Shown here: positions 1 through 8,729 of the stretch, in pieces
How the letters are laid out: each line of letters begins with the position of its first letter
Numbering within the stretch: the stretch's first letter is position 1
NCBI GenBank assembly: GCA_038397965.1
Contig: JARGFA010000007.1
Span: 4,931 to 68,930 of the forward strand
Length of the DNA stretch: 64,000 nucleotides
Source of the DNA: Treponema sp038397965
GTDB lineage: Bacteria; Spirochaetota; Spirochaetia; Treponematales; Treponemataceae
Direction of reading: 5' to 3'
The notes under the pieces: model-generated
The model's input: the letters and a program-made list of their open reading frames with translations, nothing else
Database searches by the model: none
Told to the model about the DNA's origin: nothing
Program-made: the position numbers and the translations under genes

Positions 1-272
1 CCCGCATCGGACGGCAGAATATTCCGTTCTTCAAAAATCTTTTTTGCTATTGCATCCACTGTTTCCAGCTTCATCGAATGAAAGCTTTCCCCTAAGGGCA
101 GTGCATGAAAGGCAGCTGCAATCTTGTCATACACACGGAGGGCGGCTTCTTTTTCGAGTACCGGGGGGAATTTATACGAGCGCAGATTCCGCACAATACG
201 TATTCTGGAAGAAATCACCGTATCATTGTCTTTGCCGCTATAGGTATACCATGCGTTTGAATCATGAAACAT
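1..272 (-). CDS. mcsB: Protein-arginine kinase McsB, N-terminal part (runs off the window)
   Basis: Reading the minus strand from 272 gives MFHDSNAWYTYSGKDNDTV followed by ISSRIRIVRNLRSYKFP, the typical N-terminus of McsB, the ATP:guanido-phosphotransferase-fold enzyme that phosphorylates arginines on proteins destined for ClpCP in Gram-positive bacteria. About 90 codons are visible; the catalytic cysteine region lies outside the window. The ATG at 270-272 sits two bases after the mcsA stop, so the two genes are almost certainly co-transcribed and probably translationally coupled. McsA is the known activating partner of McsB, which supports the call. Whether clpC follows cannot be seen. Confidence 0.88.
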   Translation of the reverse strand, partial: MFHDSNAWYTYSGKDNDTVISSRIRIVRNLRSYKFPPVLEKEAALRVYDKIAAAFHALPLGESFHSMKLETVDAIAKKIFEERNILPSDA

Positions 273-274
273 AA

Positions 275-781
275 TTATAAATAGGACTCCGCTTCTTTTA
301 TTCTATCGCGGAAATACGCTGCCAGCTCATAGTTTTCGCTTTCTACCGCTTTTTCCAGTTCTTTTTGAAGGTGCTGTACCGGTACGCGGACATCCGAAAA
401 GGTTTCAAGCTGTTCCGGCAGGTTTCCTAAATAAAAAAGCTCGCTGTTCACCGCCCCTATTTTTTTGAGTACCGTGTCCCGGAAATAAAAAAAACACATC
501 GGACAGCCGATCCGGCCTTCTTTTTGAACCTGCTCCAAAGAGGTACCGCAAGCGGGGCAGACAGTCCGGCGTTTCCCTTTACGGACTGCTTCGCGGTTGT
601 GTGCATGGGATAGTATATTTTCGAAGACGGTATTTAATGAGCTGTTGAGTTCCTGATCATTTCCGTACAGATGATGTTCTTGTGCACAGCTGACGCAAAC
701 AGACAGTTCTTTGATATTTTTATCCATAATCCGCCGGATAAAGACTGAGGCCTCATGTTTTCCGCAAATATCGCATATCAT
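275..781 (-). CDS. mcsA: McsA-like zinc-finger activator of McsB
   Basis: This 168-residue protein opens with CDICGKHEA and a second CVSC pair about 20 residues later, then has another four-cysteine zinc-ribbon (CPACG ... CPMC) near residues 95-117. The C-terminus is a UVR (UvrB/UvrC) motif, roughly residues 137-166, with the usual ELEKAVESENYELAAYFRD pattern. That order of two zinc ribbons plus UVR is McsA. It is known to bind and activate McsB and to take part in stress-related protein quality control. Its ATG overlaps the TAA of the upstream permease gene in a TAATG junction, and mcsB follows after two bases, so it belongs to the same operon. Confidence 0.9.
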   Translation of the reverse strand: MICDICGKHEASVFIRRIMDKNIKELSVCVSCAQEHHLYGNDQELNSSLNTVFENILSHAHNREAVRKGKRRTVCPACGTSLEQVQKEGRIGCPMCFFYFRDTVLKKIGAVNSELFYLGNLPEQLETFSDVRVPVQHLQKELEKAVESENYELAAYFRDRIKEAESYL

Positions 782-2133
782 TACAATTTCCTCATACTTT
801 CCAAGGGTTTTTCTTTTCCTGCATACACAGCCGGAAGCATACAGACAATTATTGATAAAATCAAGGTTCCGGCGGCAATTACATACAACTCTCCCCCATT
901 CAGCGCAATGGGAATGTATTCCAAGTAGTATTCCGGTGCCAGTAAATGAATGTGATGCGGCGTTCCGGTTTGACCGGCGGCGTAGTATACCAACGACCGC
1001 AGTGTATTAATGCCGTGTTCAAAAAAAACAAACAGCTCATTAATATGCAGGGCTGCAAGAATGCCCGCCGTTAAACCGATGCATAAGCCGGCCGTTCCCG
1101 TCAAAAGGCCTGCAATTAAAAAAGAGAGCGTGATAAAAAACGGATGAGCGCCGCCGGCTTTTAAGATGGCAATTTCTTTCCGGCGTTCCATAATCAGCAT
1201 AACCATGGCCGAAGACACATTGACCGAAGCGGCCAGCAAGATTAAAAACATGATGAACAATAACATATTCTTTGAGGTTTGGAAGGAATAAAACTGTGCA
1301 CGGTTGAGATCCTGCCACGTATAGAGCGAAAAACCAGCCGGAAGCAGGCGGGAAACCGCTGTCTTCGTTTTTAGCAGGGCCGCTTCGTCAAAAGGATCAT
1401 CTATGCTGATTACCAGAGCGTTCAGCGATGATTGCGGCGGCAGTATCTTCCGCCCCGTATCAAGCGGAATAAATATCCACAGTGCGTCCAACTCCTGATA
1501 GCCTGAGGAAAGAATACCGGCAACCTTAAACCGGGTAATGCGCGGAACCGTCCGCTGCGATGAATAGCCCGGCAGTAAGGTGAGGAGGGAACAGCTGTCG
1601 CCGACGGACAGCCCCGTTTCTTCGGCAATTTTTTTACCGAGCAAGATTGCCTGAGAATCATCAAGGCTTATGGAGCCGTCTTGGACGGTTAAGAGCGCTG
1701 CTGCCGGAGGGTTGCCGGTAAAATAGCCGGGCTCCACTGCCCGTACCGTTCCGCCGCTCCGCCCCTTTTTTCCGATGAGTAGCCCCGTGCCTTCAATATG
1801 TACCCGTGTACCGGAAGTCAGCGTCTGTGTCCGGGTACGGATGTTTTCAAATGCGGCAGCGGCGCTCTCCCGGCGTTCTTGGGCGCTTGCCTGAGTGGTA
1901 GGTACCGGCCGTAAATCCAATACCTGTATATGCCCGCTTCCGAGTTCAATCATACGTGAAGAAATACCTTTAATCATCCCGTCGGCAACAACCAATACAA
2001 TAACCAGCGGTATGATACTAATACCGATCCCCCATATCGCCCCGATAAGACTTTTACGCGCATTTGAAACGGATTTTCCCGCATTCAGTCCTAAGTAGCG
2101 CAAGGCGAGTTTCCATGCAAGCAAAAAATTCAT
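781..2133 (-). CDS. Lol-type ABC transporter permease (FtsX-like), second permease of the operon
   Basis: About 450 residues. The start at 2133 (MNFLLAWKLALRYLG) is chosen because it makes an ATGA overlap with the stop of the ATPase gene; an earlier in-frame ATG at 2169 would bury 12 codons in that gene. Architecture is that of the LolC/LolE family: one N-terminal membrane segment (about residues 35-55), a large periplasmic MacB-like domain, and three C-terminal membrane segments forming the FtsX domain, here including the MERRKEIAILKAGGA motif that couples to the ATPase. Together with the neighbouring ATPase and permease it should extract lipoproteins from the inner membrane, a sensible need in a lipoprotein-rich spirochaete. 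Which permease is LolC and which LolE cannot be decided by reading. Confidence 0.8.
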   Translation of the reverse strand: MNFLLAWKLALRYLGLNAGKSVSNARKSLIGAIWGIGISIIPLVIVLVVADGMIKGISSRMIELGSGHIQVLDLRPVPTTQASAQERRESAAAAFENIRTRTQTLTSGTRVHIEGTGLLIGKKGRSGGTVRAVEPGYFTGNPPAAALLTVQDGSISLDDSQAILLGKKIAEETGLSVGDSCSLLTLLPGYSSQRTVPRITRFKVAGILSSGYQELDALWIFIPLDTGRKILPPQSSLNALVISIDDPFDEAALLKTKTAVSRLLPAGFSLYTWQDLNRAQFYSFQTSKNMLLFIMFLILLAASVNVSSAMVMLIMERRKEIAILKAGGAHPFFITLSFLIAGLLTGTAGLCIGLTAGILAALHINELFVFFEHGINTLRSLVYYAAGQTGTPHHIHLLAPEYYLEYIPIALNGGELYVIAAGTLILSIIVCMLPAVYAGKEKPLESMRKL

Positions 2134-2810
2134 ACGCGGTTCAAACGTCCTTTTTCCAGCCGGTAGCACAGATCGGTATTGGCCGCAATGCCTTGATCAT
2201 GTGTTACAATGATTAAGGTTTTCCGGTGTTTATCCGCAATCGAGAACAGCAGCTCCTGCACCCCGTGAGCATTTGCCGGATCAAGATTACCGGTGGGTTC
2301 ATCCGCAAGAATAAGCGAGGGATCATTTATCAGTGCCCGTGCAACCGCCGCCCGCTGCCGCTCACCGCCTGAAAGCTGAGAAGGAAAGTGCCCTTGCCGA
2401 TTTTCCAATTTAACATCCCGTAAAAGGGAGCGTGCTTTTTCTTTCACGGCTTTTTTCGGCATTCCCGCAATAAGGCCCGGCAGCATGACGTTTTCAAGTG
2501 CAGTAAAGTCTTTTAATAAGTAATGAAACTGAAAGATAAATCCTAAATAAAAGCGGCGGTACTCCGTTAAAGCGCTCTCGTTTAGACGGTGCAGCTCATA
2601 TCCGCCTGCAATAATGCTGCCTGAATCGGCATTTTCCAAACCGCCGACAATATTCAAAAAGGTGCTTTTTCCGCAGCCGGATTCTCCTATGACGGCAATT
2701 TTTGCAGGTTGTTCGATTGTAAGATTTAAGTCATTGAGGATGCGGATTGAATCTGCCTCGGACTGAAAGGTCTTATATACATGAGTAAGCGCTAAAATCG
2801 GTTCATTCAT
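2130..2810 (-). CDS. lolD: Lol-type ABC transporter ATPase
   Basis: A 226-residue nucleotide-binding protein with Walker A GESGCGKST near residue 42, Q-loop IFQFHYLLKDFTALENVMLP, signature LSGGERQRAAVARAL near 145, Walker B LILADEPTGNLD near 165 and H-loop VTHD near 204. The sequence between Q-loop and signature is typical of the LolD/MacB/FtsE group. It lies between two FtsX-type permeases and overlaps both reading frames (8 bases with the upstream permease, 4 with the downstream one). LolD powers release of lipoproteins from the cytoplasmic membrane; that role is inferred from family and context. An export role unrelated to lipoproteins (MacB-like) is the main alternative. Confidence 0.85.
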   Translation of the reverse strand: MNEPILALTHVYKTFQSEADSIRILNDLNLTIEQPAKIAVIGESGCGKSTFLNIVGGLENADSGSIIAGGYELHRLNESALTEYRRFYLGFIFQFHYLLKDFTALENVMLPGLIAGMPKKAVKEKARSLLRDVKLENRQGHFPSQLSGGERQRAAVARALINDPSLILADEPTGNLDPANAHGVQELLFSIADKHRKTLIIVTHDQGIAANTDLCYRLEKGRLNRV

Positions 2811-4083
2811 ACCGCAATACCTCCGCCGGCCTGAGTGTTAAAATTTTCCGTGCAGCAGCCGATGCAGCAAAACTTGCGGAAAAGACCCCAAATAAAAATA
2901 CCATAAACACTTCCCCAAAAAATATACGGACGGGAACCGTATCAATATAAAAATATTGCGGGCTAAAAATACTAAATCCGGTGAAAAAGGTCTGTTCTAA
3001 GAGCACATTGAGCGTTTCGATAAGCGTGTTAACAAGGTATTCAGCCAGTAAAAACACCCGGTTAATATCGGCAGACAGCAGCAGCCCTAAAACCAATCCG
3101 ATGGAAGCCCCAAGTACGCCGATGGTGAACCCGTTTGCAATAAAAAGCGCTTGAATATGTTCCTTATGTGCTCCGAGGGAAACCAGTACCGAAATTTCTT
3201 CCCGCCGCTCGTACATGGAACGGCGCATTCCGTTATAAATGTTGACGGTAACTACCACAAAAATCAAAAAAACGAGCATCAGCATCGTGTTTTTTTCTAT
3301 TCTTAGGGCGCCGAAGAAGGCATGGTTATATGTTCTCCACGATTCGGCCTGTAAGCCGGAAACCGCCGATGAAAGCCGGGTCATATATATGCTGTCGGAA
3401 TCGGGATTATCCAGTTTTACCGCTGCGGACAAAAGATCTTTTGTGCCGTATAGGGCGGTACCCGTTTCCGTAGAAATAAAGGCAAAGCCTGCATCAATCG
3501 CATAGTATCCCGTTTTTACCAGAGCAGTTACCCGGCATTCGGCATTTTCCGGAAAAATATCGGTTTCTGCGGTACCGGACAAGGCAAGCAGGGAAATAGT
3601 GTCTCCCGTGCCAACGGACAGCATCCGGGCAAGTTCATAACCCAACACCGCCGAATAGGGGCTGCTGAGGTCGAAACTGCCGGCTACAACCGTTACGGCG
3701 CCGGCAAAACCGCTGTCATCGGTTAAAATAGTCGGCGGTACCGCGCGCAGCAAAGCAGGCTGTTGTTTTCCGTACGCACCTTGTATAATGGTTTGTGCTT
3801 CAGAAAACGTATAAAAGGCCCGGTAGCCCCCGTGCCGTTTGGCCGCTTCAAGTGCCGCCTCCGTACCGCGGAGCTGTACATGGGATGAACTGACCTGTAA
3901 AATAGTGTCGATAAAGCTGCGCTGAAAGCCGTTCATTACCGATAAAATCACAATAAGCACGGTGACTCCAAAGGCGATACCCAGAACGGAAAGAATGCCG
4001 GTAACAGCCGACCTGCCCTTTGTATCTGCGGCATTAAAGCGGCGTAATATGAACAAAATCCAAAAAAGATCGGTGTACTTCAC
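2803..4083 (-). CDS. Lol-type ABC transporter permease (FtsX-like), first permease of the operon
   Basis: A 426-residue permease of the LolC/LolE family. It starts with GTG at 4083, overlapping the TGA of the preceding gene as GTGA, which fixes the start. The N-terminal membrane segment (about 27-52, GILSVLGIAFGVTVLIVILSV) is followed by a periplasmic domain and three C-terminal membrane helices, with the YERREEISVLVSLGAHKEH coupling motif near residue 295. With the ATPase and the second permease it makes a heterodimeric permease system, unlike the single LolF-type permease of some bacteria. It ends eight bases inside the ATPase gene. Confidence 0.8.
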   Translation of the reverse strand: MKYTDLFWILFILRRFNAADTKGRSAVTGILSVLGIAFGVTVLIVILSVMNGFQRSFIDTILQVSSSHVQLRGTEAALEAAKRHGGYRAFYTFSEAQTIIQGAYGKQQPALLRAVPPTILTDDSGFAGAVTVVAGSFDLSSPYSAVLGYELARMLSVGTGDTISLLALSGTAETDIFPENAECRVTALVKTGYYAIDAGFAFISTETGTALYGTKDLLSAAVKLDNPDSDSIYMTRLSSAVSGLQAESWRTYNHAFFGALRIEKNTMLMLVFLIFVVVTVNIYNGMRRSMYERREEISVLVSLGAHKEHIQALFIANGFTIGVLGASIGLVLGLLLSADINRVFLLAEYLVNTLIETLNVLLEQTFFTGFSIFSPQYFYIDTVPVRIFFGEVFMVFLFGVFSASFAASAAARKILTLRPAEVLRYE

Positions 4084-4853
4084 TGTTCCTCCATCACCAA
4101 TACTTCTTTATCATCGGCATAGAGGTGAACAATGCGGGGGGTACTGTGTAATTCGATAAAAGCGGTCTTTTTTCCATTCCGGTACTTGGTTTGAGAAACA
4201 GCCTTCCCGCCTGCAAAGTCCCAGACAAACCGGTCGGTGTTTTTGCCGGCCGTAACCTGCTGCTCTATGAGATTTCCGGCATCCGTATAGGTATTTTCCG
4301 TTTTAGACACCAAGGTCTTTTTTTCGTCATAGACTTCCATCACCAGCACCCGGCCGGCATCATCATAGCGGATGATTTCCTCCGTACCGTTCAGGAAGGT
4401 TCTTTTTTCACGGGGATGATGCGCCGCCTCCGTATATGCCCACAGGGTTCTTTTTATTTCTTTTCCGTCCTCGTATTCTACTGCAAACGCGGAGCGGCCG
4501 TACCGGTCAAAGTGTTCATAGTACCACTTGTTATCTTCTGCAACCGTCATACCGTTGTTTTGAATAGATGCAAAGGATGTATCGGCGGCTTTTCCGGTTT
4601 CGGCAGGGCTGTCTTCCTGTTTATCTGCCGTTTCGGCAGCAGGTGTGACTATTCCGCCGGCATCGGCTGTGTCTTTTTGTTCTGTGGCGCCGGCATCCGG
4701 TTCGGCCGCAGGCGCCGGTTCGGTTGCCGGCTCCGGTTTCTTGCGCGCGGTTTCAGCAGCCGGTTTAGGTTCGGCCTTTCCGGCAGAAAACAGCGGCAGA
4801 CATCCGATACCGCAGGCTATGAACAGTATGCAGCACAGAGAGCAACGTTTCAT
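4080..4853 (-). CDS. Exported Pro/Ala/Glu-rich protein, possible lipoprotein
   Basis: 257 residues. The first 25 form a signal peptide (MKRCSLCCILFIACGIGCLP); GIGC could act as a relaxed spirochaetal lipobox, or signal peptidase I could cut after FSAGKA. Residues about 27-90 are a low-complexity linker rich in PA, PE and AE pairs. The rest, from WYYEHFDRYGR on, has repeating antiparallel-strand phrases such as YDDAGRVLVMEVYDEKK and YTDAGNLIEQQV that resemble YD/RHS-like or YwqK-like strands. No enzyme motif is seen. It overlaps ftsY by ATGA and the first permease by GTGA, so it is part of the operon and may work in envelope or lipoprotein biogenesis; that is inference only. Confidence 0.7.
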   Translation of the reverse strand: MKRCSLCCILFIACGIGCLPLFSAGKAEPKPAAETARKKPEPATEPAPAAEPDAGATEQKDTADAGGIVTPAAETADKQEDSPAETGKAADTSFASIQNNGMTVAEDNKWYYEHFDRYGRSAFAVEYEDGKEIKRTLWAYTEAAHHPREKRTFLNGTEEIIRYDDAGRVLVMEVYDEKKTLVSKTENTYTDAGNLIEQQVTAGKNTDRFVWDFAGGKAVSQTKYRNGKKTAFIELHSTPRIVHLYADDKEVLVMEEQ

Positions 4854-5731
4854 ACCGGTATGCCGATAAATTCCCGCAAATAGGTATCCGCATTAAACAC
4901 GGCAAGGTCGCCGTATTTTTCACCGGTACCGGTAAAGAGCACCGGCAATTTCAGCTGCTTTCCTACACTGAGCGCCGTACCGCCCTTTGCAGTTGAATCG
5001 TATTTTGTAAGAATAACGGCATCCAGTCCCACCGCTTCGTGAAATACCTCCGCCTGCCGGAAACCGCTTTGGCCGGCGGTGGAATCAATGACAAGGATTT
5101 TTTTATAGCAGCCCGGATCGGTTTTGGATTCGGCAATGCGGTTAATCTTTTGCAGTTCGCGTACCAGATTTTCTTTATTGTGGAGCCGGCCGGCAGTGTC
5201 GGCAATCACCAGTCCTCCGCCTTGTGCGCGTACCGCCTGTGCTGCGTCAAAAACGACTGCTCCCGGGTCTCCGCCGTACTGGTGCGCCACAACCCGTAAA
5301 CCGAGCTGCTTCCCGTGAAATTCCAGCTGTTCTATGGCGGCGGCACGGAAGGTATCGGCCGCGGCGAGCACGATAGGGGCGGTAAACCGTGCTTTAAAAT
5401 AGTGTGCAAGCTTTGCGGCCGTTGTCGTCTTCCCCACCCCGTTTACCCCAAGCAGAAGATACACGGAGGTCTTCCCCTCCTCCGGCATGAGGGAAGCGGC
5501 CGGTAAAAACGGCAGGAGTATATCATACAGCACCTGCATCACCGCATCATTTTGTTCGATCTTCCGTTTTTTACATTCGGAACGGAGAATATCTTCAATT
5601 TCAAATGCACATTGAGCGCCTATATCTCCTTCTACCAGTGTATCCGTTAAGCTTTCAAAAAAAGAATCGTCAAGCCGGTTATGGATACCGAAGAGTTTTT
5701 TTAAACTTTCTGAAAAACTTCGTTTCATCAT
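4850..5731 (-). CDS. ftsY: Signal recognition particle receptor FtsY
   Basis: 293 residues with the full SRP-type GTPase NG domain: an N-domain four-helix bundle (residues 1-85), G1 GVNGVGKTTT near 95, the insertion-box segment DTFRAAAIEQL near 124, G3 DTAGR near 178 and the G4 motif TKYDSTAKGG near 240. It is short for FtsY because the acidic A-domain is missing, as in many spirochaetes. FtsY docks the Ffh-nascent-chain complex to the membrane and the translocon. The gene begins ATGATG (5731/5728); either start is possible. Its stop overlaps the next gene as ATGA. Confidence 0.95.
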   Translation of the reverse strand: MMKRSFSESLKKLFGIHNRLDDSFFESLTDTLVEGDIGAQCAFEIEDILRSECKKRKIEQNDAVMQVLYDILLPFLPAASLMPEEGKTSVYLLLGVNGVGKTTTAAKLAHYFKARFTAPIVLAAADTFRAAAIEQLEFHGKQLGLRVVAHQYGGDPGAVVFDAAQAVRAQGGGLVIADTAGRLHNKENLVRELQKINRIAESKTDPGCYKKILVIDSTAGQSGFRQAEVFHEAVGLDAVILTKYDSTAKGGTALSVGKQLKLPVLFTGTGEKYGDLAVFNADTYLREFIGIPV

Positions 5732-5770
5732 AACATCATCCCTTATAACATTTGTTGCTTGTATCTTCCG

Positions 5771-7225
5771 TTAGCGCGGCGCCGCTTCTTTAGGAATACT
5801 TTGTCCCGCTGCATACAGATATAAGCCGAGCTGTACGGCGTAGTTAATACCGAGGCTGATAGTAATACCTTGCATCACGGCTGTGCTGATAAAAAGCGCG
5901 CGGTATTTTTGTTGTAATTCGGGCGTCGGCCGCAGTTTTCTATTAAGTGCAGCAGATGCCATATCAGCGGTTATTCCCTGCAAAATCATAAAAATCGGCA
6001 GTGAAACGTAAAAAGCACCGAGTGACCAATATAAGATATTACGCTGCCGCTCTATCTTCCGCTTAGTCTGCGTTTTATTTAAACGGGTTTTCATTTCGTA
6101 CACCGTTTGCCCCTGCCGCATGAATTTTTCGGGGCGGATAACCGTGTAGGTCTTTACATCGCCGTACGCAAAGGTAACGATAGTATTTTTTCCCGCTGAA
6201 ATATCGGTTTGAAACGGTGTTCCGGCAAAATATTGGGTATGTAAAAACACATCGGCGGCAGGTTCGGTAAACCGGAACCCGACGGATAGTGTCTTTTCTT
6301 TTTTTAATTTGATTTTTAATGTATAGTTTGTGCCGGCCTTTGCTTCCAGCATTTTACTTGCCGTTTCATAGCCTGGTGCAAGAACCTCAAGCTGATGGCT
6401 GCCTTCGTATAAATACATGATTTTTTTGTCCGGAGAAAACCGCTCATTGTTGAGATATATTTCTGCATCTGCCGGTTCGGCACTAAGCAATACTTTAGCA
6501 GTTTTTGTATTTTTTATTGCAGCCATAATTTGTACCGCTAATGAGCGCGTAACCGATTCTACAGCCTGATAGGTTCCCGCTTCGCTGAACCGGTATTCCG
6601 GCATACCGGCTAAGCCGGTGGTCAGCACGGCGGATACATACATATATCCGGCAAGGTCTTGTATTGAGCCGTTTATAACGGCAGAAATTTTTTCCGGCTT
6701 CAGTGCTTCGGCAGTGTTGGTATGTTCAGGCTGCTCAAAGATTTTTTTTCCCTCCTGCCACAGCTGCACCGGTACCGTTTCGGCTGTGAATGAGGTATCT
6801 GCAAGCAGCGTATCTATTTTTTTCCCGGCTTTTTCAATCTCTTTTTCTTTTGCAGCAATTTTTTTATTTACGGTTGCGGTTTTTTTCTGCTTTTCTGATT
6901 CCTGCATAACCGCTAAATACAAGCCGTCCCGCTCGGCAATTAAGGCAGTCCGTTCTTTAATCAGCGCGAGTTTTTTTGCACCAAGCTCCATGAGTTTCCG
7001 TGCTTTTTTTTCTTCAGGTGCTACCAGTCTGCGTGCCTGTTCCGTACAAAAGAGATTGAGCATTCCGGGAACGGCCTCAGCATACGAAGCGTATAAGTCC
7101 GGTACATCAGTAAGTGTAAATTTTGCTGCAGTAATTGTCCACACCGGCTCCTCTTTTGCTTCTGCCGCATATACAAACGCAGCAGAAGCAAAAAGCGCGG
7201 CAGCAAGCAGCTTCTTTACGTTCAT
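5771..7225 (-). CDS. Exported PEGA-domain protein
   Basis: 484 residues. A clear signal peptide (MNVKKLLAAALFASAAFVYA, cut after AYA-AEA region) leads an alpha-helical, lysine-rich region (about 75-150) likely to form a coiled coil (KKLALIKERTALIAERDGL). A PEGA carbohydrate/surface-associated domain follows at about 245-305 (VLLSAEPADAEIYLNNERF ... GSHQLEVLAPGYE). The C-terminus has two hydrophobic stretches (about 400-420 and 445-475) that could anchor it in the membrane. Its ATG overlaps the prfB stop as ATGA. PEGA proteins are common in spirochaetes but without a fixed function; a role at the envelope is the most that can be said. Confidence 0.75.
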   Translation of the reverse strand: MNVKKLLAAALFASAAFVYAAEAKEEPVWTITAAKFTLTDVPDLYASYAEAVPGMLNLFCTEQARRLVAPEEKKARKLMELGAKKLALIKERTALIAERDGLYLAVMQESEKQKKTATVNKKIAAKEKEIEKAGKKIDTLLADTSFTAETVPVQLWQEGKKIFEQPEHTNTAEALKPEKISAVINGSIQDLAGYMYVSAVLTTGLAGMPEYRFSEAGTYQAVESVTRSLAVQIMAAIKNTKTAKVLLSAEPADAEIYLNNERFSPDKKIMYLYEGSHQLEVLAPGYETASKMLEAKAGTNYTLKIKLKKEKTLSVGFRFTEPAADVFLHTQYFAGTPFQTDISAGKNTIVTFAYGDVKTYTVIRPEKFMRQGQTVYEMKTRLNKTQTKRKIERQRNILYWSLGAFYVSLPIFMILQGITADMASAALNRKLRPTPELQQKYRALFISTAVMQGITISLGINYAVQLGLYLYAAGQSIPKEAAPR

Positions 7226-8362
7226 ACCGGCATATCCTCATCATCAAAGGGCTGATCTGCCCAGTGCTTTTTTAAAAAATCTTCGATAAAGCCGTCTATA
7301 TCTCCGTCCATCACTGCTTGAATATTACCGGTTTCATGTTTTGTCCGGTGGTCTTTCACCATAGTATAGGGTTGAAATACATAGGAACGGATTTGGTTTC
7401 CCCACGAAATGCCTTTTTTTTCCGCAGCAAATTTTGAATTTTCCTTTTCTTTTTCGTTCCGGTAATATTCATATAAACGGGCTTGAAGCATCCGCATTGC
7501 AGTGGCGCGGTTACTCATCTGGCTGCGTTCGCTCTGACAGGCAACCACAATACCGGTCGGCAGGTGCGTCAGCCGTACTGCGGAATCGGTTTTGTTGACG
7601 TGCTGTCCGCCGGCGCCTCCGGCACGGTAGGTGTCAACCCGCAAGTCTTCCGGTCTGATAGTAACTTCAATGGTGTCATCAAGTACGGGAAAGACATAAA
7701 TTGAAGTAAACGAGGTGTGCCTGCGTGAGTTTGAATCGAAGGGGCTGATTCTAATAAGCCGGTGTACCCCTGTTTCCGCCTTTAAAAGGCCGTAGGCATA
7801 GTCTCCGCTTATCTGCAAGGTTATCGACTTTAAGCCCTCATCCGCTTCCAATACATCCAGTGTTTCTATTTTAAAATCATGCCGTTCCGCCCAGCGTATA
7901 TACATACGGGTCAGCATCTGCGCCCAGTCGCAGGCCTCCGTTCCCCCTGCACCCGCATGAACGGTTAAAAAGGCATCGTTACCGTCAACCTCGTCGGAAA
8001 GAAGCTGCAAGGTACTAAGCTGTTCAAAACGTTCATGCAGGCTTTCGAGCGATGTGCCGATTTCACCGGTATATTCATCTCCCTCCCCGCTTCCGGCTTC
8101 TTCCGCCAACTCGTAAAGAGCCTCAATATCTTCGATTTCTTTTAAAAGGGATTCCCAGGGTTCAATTTTGTTTTTTAACTTTTTAATTTCTCCCATGACT
8201 TTTTCGGCTTGTTTCGGGTCATCCCAAAATCCGGCTGCACCCGTCAAAAGCTCTTTTTCAGCAATTTTTTTTCTTACTGCCGCAGAGTCAAAGACGCCTC
8301 CAAATTTCATCAACAGATTCTTTGAGCGCACTGATCTGCGGCTTATATTCTTCTAATAGCAT
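7222..8362 (-). CDS. prfB: Peptide chain release factor 2, with programmed +1 frameshift
   Basis: RF2 reads UGA and UAA stop codons. The body shows SPF (in RISPFDSNSRRH), the RF2 stop-codon recognition tripeptide, and the peptidyl-hydrolysis motif GGQ (GAGGQHVNKTDSAVR) near residue 250. The continuous frame only begins near 8331, but on the minus strand ATG at 8362 opens a short frame (MLLEEYKPQISALKESVDEI ...) of 24 codons ending CTT-TGA; a +1 slip at CTTTGAC (8287-8293) joins it to DSAAVRKK. The complete product is about 379 residues. This is the classic RF2 autoregulation: low RF2 favours frameshifting and thus more RF2. It heads the operon running to mcsB. Confidence 0.95.
8287..8301 (-). 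promoter_or_regulatory. RF2 recoding site: GGAGG plus CTT TGA C
   Basis: On the minus strand the sequence is GGAGG-CGT-CTT-TGA-C. The slippery CTT is codon 24 of the short frame starting at 8362, and the next in-frame codon is TGA. The GGAGG block three bases upstream of CTT acts as the internal Shine-Dalgarno-like stimulator known from other prfB genes. The frame after a +1 slip (GAC) is exactly the frame of the RF2 body. Confidence 0.93.
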
Positions 8363-8450
8363 ACAAACTCCTATAAAATAGTGTAAGGTGTAAATGTCCG
8401 TGGAATAGACCCAGGCAGCAACGGAAGTTTCGGAACAGTTTTACTATTCT

Positions 8451-8729
8451 CTATGCCGGAGGGTGGATCAGCAGTTTCCGCCATTTCTTTTTTGACAAGG
8501 TGGTAACCGCAAGCACACCGTCAACGGGATATTGATATATCCGCACAACATCGTAATAATCGGTAACCTTATCAATATCCCGTTTTAAAGAGGCTAATTC
8601 TTTTTCACTGACGGTAAGGGATTCCCAGCAGGCCCGCTGCACGCGCTCAAACCCAAAGAAGGCTAGAACCTCAGCCAGCTGAGCCGCGGATTCTTTTCCG
8701 CCGGGGTCCATCATTACAGATACAAACAT
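8451..8729 (-). CDS. Stand-alone Cas2-like small protein
   Basis: 92 residues: MFVSVMMDPGGKESAAQLAE, then a ferredoxin-fold-like pattern with FFGFERVQRACWES, LKRDIDKVTDYYDVVRIYQY and VLAVTTLSK. The spacing, an Asp after the first strand (D8), the V-Q-x-S/C-W-E second strand and the D-x-VRIY fourth strand resemble Cas2 and the related VapD fold. No cas1, no other cas gene and no CRISPR array lie in the window. It sits 88 bases upstream of prfB, same strand. A nuclease function is possible but unproven; it may be a housekeeping spirochaete protein with a Cas2 fold. The similarity was judged by eye. Confidence 0.55.
   Translation of the reverse strand: MFVSVMMDPGGKESAAQLAEVLAFFGFERVQRACWESLTVSEKELASLKRDIDKVTDYYDVVRIYQYPVDGVLAVTTLSKKKWRKLLIHPPA

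Noticed and set aside
44..274. Plus-strand open frame
   Set aside because: It lies opposite the clear mcsB start; no ribosome site or homology.
8385..8445. SRP RNA (4.5S-like) because of AGGCAGCAACGG
   Set aside because: The domain IV core with its GGAA tetraloop and asymmetric loops does not fit; part of it is a half-copy of the hairpin at 26925-26954.
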